The translations under genes and the position numbers were made by a program. Positions 7,862 through 15,658 of a DNA stretch of 64,000 bases are shown here, piece by piece. Each line of letters starts with the position of its first letter. Positions within the stretch are counted from its first letter, which is position 1. The notes below the pieces were generated by a model. The model made no database searches, was not told the origin of the DNA, and saw only the letters and a program-made list of their open reading frames with translations. Origin of the DNA: CAVXEF01 sp963827315 (lineage in GTDB: Bacteria; Planctomycetota; Phycisphaerae; Sedimentisphaerales; Anaerobacaceae); contig CAWHAL010000002.1 in NCBI GenBank assembly GCA_963827315.1, forward strand, positions 186,001 through 250,000, in the 5' to 3' direction.

Positions 7862-8722
7862 TTATATAACCTCGTACTTCGGTTTCTCCGCCCAGCTCAG
7901 CTTGCTTGCCAACGTATCCCATTGAGTCCGCAGAGGATTATTCACAATAAGAAAATCATCTTTACTCCTCTCTATTCTCACTACATCATTACTCGAGAGC
8001 TTGCATGAAACCTGTCCGTCGATCGAAACGGTTGTCCCCTCATTCACACGAATACCAAAAACCTCCACTTTGCTTTCGCCCCTGATAACAATTGGCCGAA
8101 AGCTCAGTGAATGCGGACAAAGCGGTGTAACGACCATCGCTTCCATCTTCGCAGACAGTATCGGCCCACCCGCTGAAAGGTTGTAGGCGCTCGAGCCTGT
8201 TGGAGTACAGATTATTAGCCCGTCACCTACACAGTCGGCAAGAGCTTGGCCGTCCACCGACATCTTCAACTCAATCATCCTAAACGGCGGGCCTGCCGTT
8301 ACAAAAATATCATTGACAGCCGCAGAGCAGAACTTCTCCTGACCGCCACTGACAATGCTGCAGCTTAACATCATACGCCGTTCTATCGCTGCCTTCCCGG
8401 AGATTATGTCATCAAACAATCTTTTAATCTCACCAACGCTGAACTCCGCTAAGAATCCAAGCTTGCCGAGATTCACACCTACCACCGGCACCCTGCTCTG
8501 ACTCAAACTTCTTGCAGCTGAAATAATGCTGCCATCACCACCGAATACAATAGCAAAATCAGCCTCCTTCAGAACACCAATCTTGCACTCTTCTATACGG
8601 CAATTCGCAATGACCTTGGCTTTGCCCCGCACAAAGCCGATAAATTCCTCGATTGCCTCCGCAACACGTCCCTTTTTCGGGTCTCCAAAAATCACCAACT
8701 TAACCAAACCAGCTCTACTCAT
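7862..8722 (-). CDS. nadK: NAD kinase
   Basis: Phosphorylates NAD to NADP in the cytoplasm. The 286-residue length is normal. The diagnostic GGDGS motif (VFGGDGSIISAAR, near residue 65) and GVNLGKLGFLAEF follow in order. GDGLIICTPTGSSAYNLSAGGP and the later HSLSFRPIVI complete the NadK signature. It starts 20 bases after dxs, suggesting one minus-strand transcript with ispA and dxs. I see no insertion or missing residue. Confidence 0.95.
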   Translation of the reverse strand: MSRAGLVKLVIFGDPKKGRVAEAIEEFIGFVRGKAKVIANCRIEECKIGVLKEADFAIVFGGDGSIISAARSLSQSRVPVVGVNLGKLGFLAEFSVGEIKRLFDDIISGKAAIERRMMLSCSIVSGGQEKFCSAAVNDIFVTAGPPFRMIELKMSVDGQALADCVGDGLIICTPTGSSAYNLSAGGPILSAKMEAMVVTPLCPHSLSFRPIVIRGESKVEVFGIRVNEGTTVSIDGQVSCKLSSNDVVRIERSKDDFLIVNNPLRTQWDTLASKLSWAEKPKYEVI

Positions 8723-8741
8723 TTTTAATCACTCAAACACC

Positions 8742-10697
8742 TTATCGTCTCGGTCCTGAACCAATTGTTCTGAACATTTCCTTGGCTGCTTGGAATATTC
8801 TATCGGCATTTATCCCTGCATCAATCAGTTGCTTATCCCGCAAATCATGCTTTATAGGTCTCTTCGGCATACCAAGCACTACTATAGGCCTTGTAATACC
8901 ACCCGACAAATATTCAGCCGATGCTTCCAAGATTGCCGAACCAAACCCACAGGCACAGGAATGGTCCTCTACCGTAATAATACCTTTACCCTCGCGCAAT
9001 AGCTGTACAATCTGTTTATCAATAGGAGCAGCGAATCGTGCATTTATGACATCGACTTCAATCCCCTCTCGCGCCAAGAGACCCGCAGCAATAAGTGCCT
9101 CCGTGAGCACACTGCCGTAAGTAACAATAGCGATGGAAGAATTCGCCCCGCTTCTAACAACGACACTTTTACCCAGCTGGAAGTCTTCGGTACAGGCCTT
9201 TCTGTCAAACTCCTGGGAAGGAATAACATCCCTGGGATACCTCAAACAAACCGGCGTATCTTGTCGCAAGGCGAATTCCAGAGCCAGTCTCATCTCGACG
9301 TCATCAGCCGGTGCTGCCAAAACCATATTGGGCATCATTCGAAGAAATCCTATATCCATCAGGCCGTGATGTGTCGGGCCGTCCGCTCCAACGACACCCG
9401 CTCTGTCTATACAGAAAACAACCGGCAGATTTTGTAGGGCTACCTCTTGGAATATCTGGTCAAAGCTCCTCTGCAGAAATGTTGAATAGATACAGACCAC
9501 CGGCCGTAAACCATCTTTGGCCATTCCCGCCGCTATATCAACCGCTGCGCTTTCCGCTATACCAACATCATAAAATCTGTCGGGAAACTTCTGCCTGAAC
9601 GCCGACAGACCTGTACCATCACACATTGCTGAGGTTATCGCCACGATTCGGTCATCCTTTTGCGCCAGCTGCAACAGATGTTCGCCAAACACTTCTGTAA
9701 AGGACGTCGCTCGTCGCTTGTCGCTCGTGACTCGCAATTCGAGCGACGAGTCACGGGACACGAGAGACGAGTTAGGCGGTGTCGAATGAAACCTGCTTGG
9801 CTCTTCACCGGCAGGACTAAAACCCTTGCCTTTCTTGGTGTAAACATGCAAAATCGCGGGATGATTTAATGACGAGAGCGCACGAAACAGCTGTATAAGA
9901 GAATCGATGTCATATCCGTCCACCGGACCAAAATATGGGATATTTAAACTCTCAAACAGCTGACTGGCCGGCAGTACCATACGAATACTCTTTTTAATCC
10001 TCTCGATTACTTCCTCCACACCTTTGCCAATCGCCGGCATATGTTCCAGGATGTTACTCGTGGTCTTGCGCAAGTCCTCATAGGTCTGACTGAGCCTGAC
10101 CTTGGAGAAATATTTTGCCACAGCTCCCTGGGTAGGGTCGATTGCCATCGAATTGTCATTGAGCACCAGTAAAAGCTGTCTCTTTACCAATCCAAGATTG
10201 TTCAGCGCTTCAAAAGAAATCCCGTTGACGATACTGGCATCGCCGACAACCGCGACTATCTTATTCGTCCCTCGTCCCTCGTCCCTCGTCTCTCGTCTTA
10301 GCTGCTCACCGAGAGCGATACCGATAGCTGTTGCGATGGAGGTTCCCGCGTGTCCGACGACAAACTGGTCGTATATACTTTCAGCTGGGGCGGGAAATCC
10401 GCTTATTCCGTCAGCTTGCCGAAGCTGTTTGAAAAGTTCCTTTCTGCCGGTCAATATCTTGTGGGTATAGCATTGATGCCCGACATCCCAGAGGAGCTTA
10501 TCGGCTTTGAAGTCAAAGGCATAGTGCAGGGCTATAGTCAACTCGACAACGCCGAGGTTGCTGGCCAGATGCCCGCCTGTTTTGCTGACGGTGCTGAGGA
10601 TGAATTGTCGTATTTCATCGGCCAGCTCTTTCAGTTGTACCACTGAAAGTTTCTTTAAGTCATCGGGGCTGTTAATCTGTTCTAATAGTCCATCCAT
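8742..10697 (-). CDS. dxs: 1-Deoxy-D-xylulose-5-phosphate synthase
   Basis: The first enzyme of the non-mevalonate isoprenoid pathway, condensing pyruvate and glyceraldehyde 3-phosphate with thiamine diphosphate. The 651 residues show SKTGGHLASNLGVVELTIALHY, the thiamine-binding region VVGDASIVNGISFEALNN, HPAILHVYTKKGKGFSPA, IAESAAVDIAAGMA and DRAGVVGADGPTHHG. Two segments look inserted relative to the family. Residues about 131-145 (RRETRDEGRGTNK) come from a 7-bp tandem repeat, and residues about 308-331 (SSLVSRDSSLELRVTSDKRR) from a palindromic low-complexity repeat between the two catalytic halves. Both keep frame and lie in loops, so activity is plausible. ispA lies upstream and nadK downstream. 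Confidence 0.95.
   Translation of the reverse strand: MDGLLEQINSPDDLKKLSVVQLKELADEIRQFILSTVSKTGGHLASNLGVVELTIALHYAFDFKADKLLWDVGHQCYTHKILTGRKELFKQLRQADGISGFPAPAESIYDQFVVGHAGTSIATAIGIALGEQLRRETRDEGRGTNKIVAVVGDASIVNGISFEALNNLGLVKRQLLLVLNDNSMAIDPTQGAVAKYFSKVRLSQTYEDLRKTTSNILEHMPAIGKGVEEVIERIKKSIRMVLPASQLFESLNIPYFGPVDGYDIDSLIQLFRALSSLNHPAILHVYTKKGKGFSPAGEEPSRFHSTPPNSSLVSRDSSLELRVTSDKRRATSFTEVFGEHLLQLAQKDDRIVAITSAMCDGTGLSAFRQKFPDRFYDVGIAESAAVDIAAGMAKDGLRPVVCIYSTFLQRSFDQIFQEVALQNLPVVFCIDRAGVVGADGPTHHGLMDIGFLRMMPNMVLAAPADDVEMRLALEFALRQDTPVCLRYPRDVIPSQEFDRKACTEDFQLGKSVVVRSGANSSIAIVTYGSVLTEALIAAGLLAREGIEVDVINARFAAPIDKQIVQLLREGKGIITVEDHSCACGFGSAILEASAEYLSGGITRPIVVLGMPKRPIKHDLRDKQLIDAGINADRIFQAAKEMFRTIGSGPRR
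9705..9772. repeat. Palindromic low-complexity insert in dxs
   Basis: CGTGACTCG and CGAGTCACG are 9-bp inverted arms (about 9726-9755) within CTCG/GTCG-rich sequence. It encodes the extra 20-odd residues of Dxs. Confidence 0.75.
10267..10297. repeat. 7-bp tandem repeat (GTCCCTC x4) in dxs
   Basis: Three exact GTCCCTC units followed by GTCTCTC. The unit is not a multiple of three, so a change in copy number would shift the dxs frame. Confidence 0.8.
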
Positions 10698-10712
10698 CGA
10701 AAGTCCTTCTGA

Positions 10713-10752
10713 CTTGCCTCTGCGACTCTCGTCACAAGACGAGGCAGCAGGC
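10713..10752. repeat. Palindromic repeat family I, copy 2
   Basis: Located in the 285-bp dxs-ispA gap and very similar to 2591-2629. The rest of the gap holds another G/C palindrome-like stretch near 10796-10826 and no gene that I can support. Confidence 0.7.
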
Positions 10753-10982
10753 CGCTCGAACCCAAAAATTTAAATCAAAAACGCAGGCCCGTTGTCCCGG
10801 CTTGTCCGCCGCCCCGTCTTGCATTAGGAAAGGGGCAAAAGTCGGAAAACGCAGGGAAAAGATGTTTAGTGTCTTCATTATAACAAGTTATCTGGGTTTT
10901 TCCATCCCGCGGATAAAAATTTCGCCTGCAGTCCGCCTCTATAAAACCAACCTTGCCAACGTTCATACACCTACCCCGCCAT

Positions 10983-11936
10983 TTACCTTGTTCTTTGCAG
11001 CAATGCCGCAGCCAATTGTCGCAGGATATGGGCGTCTTTACCGAAGGGTTCCAAAGCTGCTACCGCCTCATCGGCGAGTTTTTTTGCCAGTTGTTTTGAC
11101 TTTTCCATCCCCAAAATTGAAAGGTAAGTAACTTTCCCAGCCTTGATATCTTTACCGGCAGTCTTTCCTAAATGCTCACTCGTAGCAGAGGCATCCAAGA
11201 TATCGTCAGCAATTTGGAAGCCCAGGCCTGTCTTTAGGCCAAACTCGCGGAGCGCAGCGAGTTGAACATCATTTGCCCGGCCGCAGATAGCGCCCATCGC
11301 AGCAGCGCAGCGGAACATCTTAGCGGTCTTGTTGGTGTGAATAAACTGGACGAGTTCTTGTGCCCTGCGTCTTCTGTCGTCTGTCTTCTGTCGTCCGTCC
11401 TCTGCTTTTAGGTCAGCCATTTGTCCGGCAATCATACCTGCGGGGCCGGCATCGTGTGCTAATTGACGAATGAGCTTTACGGCAATCGCCGGGTCGGAGA
11501 TTTGCTCAGCGAGTACCTCAAAGGCGAGCGTCAGAAGCGCGTCGCCGGTAAGGATAGCAGTAGCCTCATCAAAGGCTTTATGGCACGTAGGCTGGCCTCG
11601 TCTGAGGTCATCGTTATCCATTGCCGGCAAATCATCATGAACAAGGGAGTAGGTGTGCACCATTTCGATGGCCGCCGCTGCCGCCTCAGCGTCGCGATTG
11701 GCCGAGCTATTCACCACTTCGCAACACCACAACACCAACGCTGAGCGTATGCGCTTGCCGGGTGCCTCAAGTGTATACTTAATTGCCTCTTTCAAATCGC
11801 CCCCACGCTTGTCTTCGACAAGAAGACGTGGGGGGGCTTCAACGTACTGAGCGAGAAGCCTGCGCAGCGTATTATTGACAATTGCGCGTTTATCCCGCAA
11901 CTGAATAGCAAAATCGGAATCGACAGTTTCAACCAT
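10983..11936 (-). CDS. ispA: Polyprenyl (geranyl/farnesyl) diphosphate synthase
   Basis: Condenses isopentenyl and allylic diphosphates. The 317-residue protein has the substrate arginine segment APGKRIRSALVLWCCE, the first aspartate motif HDDLPAMDNDDLRRGQPT and the second QIADDILD, in normal order. Next to dxs it forms an isoprenoid pair. Two segments are repeat-derived: residues about 34-46 (RLLVEDKRGGD, family D palindrome) and about 177-191 (KAEDGRQKTDDRRRR, GTCTTCTGTC-type repeat). The second sits where related enzymes have a short linker before the HTNKTAKMFRCA helix. The chain length of its product cannot be told from sequence alone. Confidence 0.9.
   Translation of the reverse strand: MVETVDSDFAIQLRDKRAIVNNTLRRLLAQYVEAPPRLLVEDKRGGDLKEAIKYTLEAPGKRIRSALVLWCCEVVNSSANRDAEAAAAAIEMVHTYSLVHDDLPAMDNDDLRRGQPTCHKAFDEATAILTGDALLTLAFEVLAEQISDPAIAVKLIRQLAHDAGPAGMIAGQMADLKAEDGRQKTDDRRRRAQELVQFIHTNKTAKMFRCAAAMGAICGRANDVQLAALREFGLKTGLGFQIADDILDASATSEHLGKTAGKDIKAGKVTYLSILGMEKSKQLAKKLADEAVAALEPFGKDAHILRQLAAALLQRTR
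11367..11408. repeat. TCTTCTGTCGTC low-complexity insert in ispA
   Basis: Imperfect copies of GTCTTCTGTCGTC, encoding a basic/acidic stretch of IspA. Same style as the dxs inserts. Confidence 0.65.
11799..11836. repeat. Family D repeat, copy 1 (in ispA)
   Basis: CCCCCACG-CTTGTCTTCGACAAG-AAGACGTGGGGG: a long near-perfect hairpin, in frame in ispA. Other copies are in the S55 peptidase gene. Confidence 0.85.
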
Positions 11937-12076
11937 TTGTCTATAAATCCGCCTTACCGGTTCAGGAATCTTCGGCTTTGCCTCTCAGCCCTGAAATTTG
12001 TATTATATCTATCCTCGCGGATCCCGACAAGTCGGGACAGACAATTTCGTCCTTCGTAGTATCTGCGGAGAAGGAT

Positions 12077-13012
12077 ATGGCTCGCGATATGATTCTTATT
12101 CTCGGCGTTACCGCTTCCGGCAAAGGACGATTAGCCTTCGCTCTTGCGGAAAATCTGGGCGCCGAAATAATCAGTATCGACTCAATGAAAGTTTATCGGC
12201 GGATGGATATCGGTACCGCCAAGCCGCCCCAGGATGCCCGCAAGCAGGTCAAATATCACTTAATCGATATCGTTGAGCCGAACGATTCGTTCAGCGTTGG
12301 CGCTTTTCTCAATTCGGCCTGCGAAGCAATAGAAAATATAAAACGTCGCAACATACCCATCATAGCGGTTGGAGGAACAGCTCTTTATATAAAGGCACTC
12401 CTATACGGCCTGTTTGAAGGGCCCGGAGCAGACCTTTCAATACGTGCCGAACTTCGAGCACAGGCACAAACGGAAGGACTTGAAAAGCTTTATCTGCAAT
12501 TAGTGAAAACCGACCCGGCCGCAGCCGAGCGCATCCACCCTAACGACTCCAAACGTATAATCCGTGCCCTTGAAGTGTACAAAATCACCGGTAAACCTAT
12601 CTCCTCCTTCCAGCTACAATTCAAGGCCCAAAAAACACTGCACGACTGGACTATAATCGGACTGAGAAGACAAAAGACCGACATTAGCCGCCGAATAAAT
12701 AAACGCGCAAAGAATATGATTGAAGCAGGACTTGCCGATGAGGTCAGGTCGCTACTCGCCGAGGAAAAACCCCTAAGCCAGCAGGCCCGATGCGCAATCG
12801 GTTATGCGGAAATGATAGATTATTGGGCCGGAAAGATAACCCTCGAAGAAGCAACCGAGCTTATAAAGAAAAATACTCGGCGATTAGCAAAAAATCAGAG
12901 AACCTGGTTCAAAACCTTCAGAAATGTAAACTGGCTCGACATCGAGCCCCAAGAGCCAGCCGAAAAAATCTCCCAACGTACAGAGACACTGCTGAAAAAT
13001 ATCAGACAATAG
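12077..13012 (+). CDS. miaA: tRNA dimethylallyltransferase
   Basis: Adds the dimethylallyl group to A37 of tRNAs reading UNN codons. I choose the ATG at 12077 (311 residues), with GGAGAAGG just upstream; an earlier in-frame ATG at 11978 lies before a CCCGACAAGTCGGG palindrome. MiaA motifs are clear: GAEIISIDSMKVYRRMDIGTAKP, YHLIDIVEPNDSFSVGAFL, PIIAVGGTALYIKALLYGL and a late RRLAKNQRTWFKTF. One oddity is the P-loop GVTASGKGRL, in which the usual Thr or Ser after the Lys is Gly. It is divergent from ispA and convergent with the ATP-cone gene. Confidence 0.93.
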   Translation: MARDMILILGVTASGKGRLAFALAENLGAEIISIDSMKVYRRMDIGTAKPPQDARKQVKYHLIDIVEPNDSFSVGAFLNSACEAIENIKRRNIPIIAVGGTALYIKALLYGLFEGPGADLSIRAELRAQAQTEGLEKLYLQLVKTDPAAAERIHPNDSKRIIRALEVYKITGKPISSFQLQFKAQKTLHDWTIIGLRRQKTDISRRINKRAKNMIEAGLADEVRSLLAEEKPLSQQARCAIGYAEMIDYWAGKITLEEATELIKKNTRRLAKNQRTWFKTFRNVNWLDIEPQEPAEKISQRTETLLKNIRQ

Positions 13013-13014
13013 GT

Positions 13015-13590
13015 TCAGACTTGCACCAATTGCCTCTCGGCACGCAGAACCGCTGCAGTATCACCCAAAACAAGCTGTTTCACCAAACTGGCTGGAACCA
13101 GCGTAACTCCCATATTGAATATTTTTTCTTCAACCATCGATGCAATCATACGCGCGGTCTGTCGGCAAAGACCCTGTTTGTTCACAAGGTCACTGACTAT
13201 TCTTGATTTACTCCACGGCGACTTGGCCGCCGCTTGTTGCGCCTCACAGAATGCGTCAGCATCATCCATCTCCCTCACGCCAACCGAAACAACCTCAACT
13301 CGACAACGCTTAAGCTGACGCCTGTAACGATGTTCATTTAAGGCAACCGCCGCGTCTTCATACCCAGTGACCGTCAAAACCGCTTTGACTATAGAGAAAA
13401 TCTCGTCACTGGTCACACATCGTGGACCTTCTCTTTGATGTAAAAAGTATGTCACAACCTCTGCCAGCTGCTCAGCAACACATACATCAGCCTCACCTAC
13501 TCCGCTGATAGCGTTACTGATAGCTCCCATCACCTTTGTGTGTAAATACTCCTCCGCTACGCCGTCACTTTTCACGACTTTGAGCTTCAT
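13015..13590 (-). CDS. ATP-cone domain protein next to nrdR
   Basis: This 191-residue protein starts with an ATP-cone-like fold (KLKVVKSDGVAEEYLHTKVMGAI, then SDEIFSIVKAVL and YEDAAVALNEHRYRR), the nucleotide-sensing domain seen in NrdR and ribonucleotide reductases. The C-terminal half (PWSKSRIVSDLVNKQGLC, ARMIASMVEEKIFNMG) looks like a second, degenerate copy of the same domain. There is no zinc ribbon, so it is not a second NrdR. It lies 83 bases downstream of nrdR on the same strand and may sense dNTP or ATP status with it. The exact role is unknown. Confidence 0.75.
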   Translation of the reverse strand: MKLKVVKSDGVAEEYLHTKVMGAISNAISGVGEADVCVAEQLAEVVTYFLHQREGPRCVTSDEIFSIVKAVLTVTGYEDAAVALNEHRYRRQLKRCRVEVVSVGVREMDDADAFCEAQQAAAKSPWSKSRIVSDLVNKQGLCRQTARMIASMVEEKIFNMGVTLVPASLVKQLVLGDTAAVLRAERQLVQV

Positions 13591-13673
13591 TTGGCCACCC
13601 TCCCTGATAAATCCTGCCTAAGACTCGGCACGCCTCCATTTTCTCTGCTGCGAAGCCCATAAGAACAACTTTC

Positions 13674-14165
13674 TCACACATCGAACAGCTTCGGCTGCCC
13701 CGTATGCTCAGTCTCCGCAATAGCCTGGCTGACTTCATCAATCAGTTCATCTGCATCTCTGAAATCGCGATACACACTTGCAAAACGAATATACGCAACC
13801 TTATCAGTAGCGCGAAGATGCCGCATTACGCTCTCACCAATGAAGGCAGATGAAACCTCCTTATCAAAATTACGAAAAATATCTTCTTCAACCTTGTCAG
13901 CTATTTGCTGGATCTGCTCTGCCGAAACGGGTCTCTTGTAACAAGCCTTCTGCAAACCACTAATAACTTTATCCCTATCGTAAGGTACACGCATATTGTC
14001 CTTCTTTGCCACAGAGAGCTTAAAACTTTCACCTATTTTCTCATAAGTGGTAAAGCGTCTTCCACACTCCAGGCATTGACGTCGGCGCCTTATTACCCTG
14101 CCCATCTCGCTTGAACGCGAATCAACAACCTTGTCTGAATCCTCCTTACAAAAAGGACATTTCAC
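13674..14165 (-). CDS. nrdR: Transcriptional repressor NrdR
   Basis: Zinc-ribbon and ATP-cone regulator of ribonucleotide reductase genes. I place the start at the GTG at 14165, which gives the canonical N-terminus MKCPFC (a TTG at 14171 is two codons longer); GGGTGGG lies about 9 bases upstream. The ribbon is CPFC...CLECGRRFTTYE, followed by the ATP-cone (VAKKDNMRVPYDRDKVISGLQKAC) and the conserved end segment (DKVAYIRFASVYRDFRDADEL). Length 163 is normal for the family. A promoter overlapped by an NrdR-box-like sequence lies about 80-110 bases upstream. Confidence 0.95.
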   Translation of the reverse strand: MKCPFCKEDSDKVVDSRSSEMGRVIRRRRQCLECGRRFTTYEKIGESFKLSVAKKDNMRVPYDRDKVISGLQKACYKRPVSAEQIQQIADKVEEDIFRNFDKEVSSAFIGESVMRHLRATDKVAYIRFASVYRDFRDADELIDEVSQAIAETEHTGQPKLFDV

Positions 14166-14243
14166 GAGCAAAGCCCACCCAAAAAAAACAGAAAACCCTG
14201 TTCGTAACTCCCCTCGCCAACACTACATCTCGTCGGATGTACT

Positions 14244-14271
14244 ATTCTAAACCCAACATATAGTATGTCAA
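14244..14271 (-). promoter_or_regulatory. Promoter with NrdR-box-like site upstream of nrdR
   Basis: On the minus strand, -35 TTGACA (14271-14266), 16-base spacer, -10 TAGAAT (14249-14244). The spacer contains ACATACTATATGTTGG, which matches about 11 of 16 positions of the NrdR-box consensus as I recall it. This suggests autoregulation. A small inverted repeat (TACATC..GATGTA, 14223-14241) follows in the leader. Confidence 0.55.
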
Positions 14272-14409
14272 AGAAATTCTTGAAAATCTTCCGACAAACC
14301 CGAATCTCCCGCCGTCAAACCTCATTTCCGCTGCCCCCAACCTTTGGCGGGCACAGCACTAACGGAAAGAGTCAAAAAAAATCACAGTCCTCTCCGATAA
14401 CTTGTCTGT

Positions 14410-14575
14410 AAAAAAGGCCTCTGCGCCATTGGCGCAAAGGCCCAACTCGGAAAGAAACTTATATGGCACCCTTGTGAGGGTACACCAAAACTCTCTCCGC
14501 AATGTGCGAAGCTCTTATTCGCCCCTGTTCAGGCCCCGACGAATAGCCCCATACTGAATTTGCTACCACAACCAC
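14410..14575 (-). ncRNA. Candidate structured small RNA with terminator
   Basis: This lies in the 600-base gap between nrdR and the thymidylate synthase gene. On the minus strand there is a plausible promoter (TTGCTC, 17 bases, TAGATT at 14585-14580), then about 165 bases with several hairpins: CTATTCG..CGAATAAG; CTTCGC-acatt-GCGGAG; GGTGTACCCT-caca-AGGGTGCC. It ends in a GC-rich stem-loop followed by six T residues. No convincing open frame is present. The size is right for a 6S-like RNA and the 5' AGTATGG can pair with 3' CCATAT, but the central bubble is not clear, so I do not assign a family. The flanks (14272-14409, 14586-14767) hold nothing else I recognise. Confidence 0.45.
14411..14451 (-). 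terminator. Rho-independent terminator
   Basis: GGGCCTTTGCGCC-aat-GGCGCAGAGGCC followed by TTTTTT, read on the minus strand. It ends the candidate small RNA and separates it from nrdR. Confidence 0.8.
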
Positions 14576-14767
14576 ATAAAATCTAATATAAAAATCGTAA
14601 CGGAGCAACCTGAACTTCTGCTTTTTAAGTGTCCCATAAGACTGAAACTAATGCCGGGAAAAACCATCGCCGATTTGCAGAAAGAGGTCTTTCCGCCGGC
14701 TTGAAAATTTGCATCGTGGCCACAAGTCTGTCACTTTGAACTGACCGTCAATGAGCAGCAAATCCTA

Positions 14768-15658
14768 TTAACCTTTAGCTTTCGCATACCAGTCGGGGTC
14801 CGCCGACAGTTTCTCCCTTGCCTCAGCGGTCATCCTCTCAAAGGCAGGATGCGTACTTTCCCACGCCCGTTTGGTAAACGGACTGTTGCGCATCTTCTCC
14901 ACCTCAGATGCTACTTCGTCAAAGTAACTACCGTAGATATGAAGCGAATCACTTATATCGACATATCTGCCCACCTTCACCGGCTCACCTCTCCTCTGTG
15001 AAATTTGCTCGGCAATTACTCTTTGCAGGTCGGTAAAGGCATAAACATTCATAAACCAAGCTTTATACAAATCTCGGCTGCGCCAATGGGTATTCATATT
15101 CAGTGACAGCTCACCCCCCTTGTTGGCAACCAGCCGGCACCATATCCGCTGAAGGCATGGCGGGTCAGCCGTCTTGGGGTCAGCTGTTGGCATCCATGTT
15201 ATCGCCTGGGCCCTCCGGCTGTAATCAGCCCCAGAAAGCGTCTCGACAATATACTGAATCTGGTTAACCTTAGAGAATGGCCTCTTGGGGTGCGCGCATC
15301 TTATATCCTCAACGGGAGAATAAGAACACAATCGCTCATGGTAGGTATAGGTCCATTTACCGCCGGCAGGGTCAATCCAATGGTCATGGATGCCGTTGAC
15401 CACTTCCTGTCGATATGCTTCGAGCTCTTCCGGACCACCCGGAAAATTCTTATGAATCCTCGGCTCAGTAAATGGATTATCGACCGTAATTATAACTGTC
15501 GCGTCTTTGCTCGGCGGATCTCCTGCCTTGTCGTACTGAGTCCTAATCTCAAAACCATTATCCCAAACAGCCAAAACAGCTTTCTCCCACGCCTCCGGCA
15601 GTGATTTTGCGATGATGAATAATACCGGTATATCGGCAATTACCGTCGATGTCGCCAT
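14768..15658 (-). CDS. thyA: Thymidylate synthase (ThyA family, archaeal-type)
   Basis: Methylates dUMP to dTMP using methylene-tetrahydrofolate. The 296-residue protein has the catalytic cysteine region DPPCLQRIWCRL (near residue 170), then NMNTHWRSRDLYKAWFMNVYAF, corresponding to the arginine and asparagine positions that hold the phosphate and base, and SDSLHIYGSY near residue 230. The N-terminal domain differs from E. coli ThyA and resembles the divergent archaeal-type group. It overlaps the preceding gene as TAATG, implying translational coupling. Nearby nrdR and the ATP-cone gene make a deoxynucleotide-related neighbourhood. Confidence 0.85.
   Translation of the reverse strand: MATSTVIADIPVLFIIAKSLPEAWEKAVLAVWDNGFEIRTQYDKAGDPPSKDATVIITVDNPFTEPRIHKNFPGGPEELEAYRQEVVNGIHDHWIDPAGGKWTYTYHERLCSYSPVEDIRCAHPKRPFSKVNQIQYIVETLSGADYSRRAQAITWMPTADPKTADPPCLQRIWCRLVANKGGELSLNMNTHWRSRDLYKAWFMNVYAFTDLQRVIAEQISQRRGEPVKVGRYVDISDSLHIYGSYFDEVASEVEKMRNSPFTKRAWESTHPAFERMTAEAREKLSADPDWYAKAKG

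Noticed and set aside
9705..9772. CRISPR-like array in dxs
   Set aside because: Units are short, irregular and lack spacers of constant length; the stretch is a low-complexity palindrome inside a coding region.
14410..14575. Assignment of the small RNA candidate as 6S RNA
   Set aside because: Only a short end pairing (AGTATGG/CCATAT) supports it; the long rod with a central bubble cannot be drawn convincingly, and competing hairpins look stronger.
14576..14767. Riboswitch upstream of nrdR or between thyA and nrdR (cobalamin, GEMM)
   Set aside because: Neither the B12 box nor the paired GCCACTG-type elements, nor the GEMM AGC/GAAA pattern, are present.
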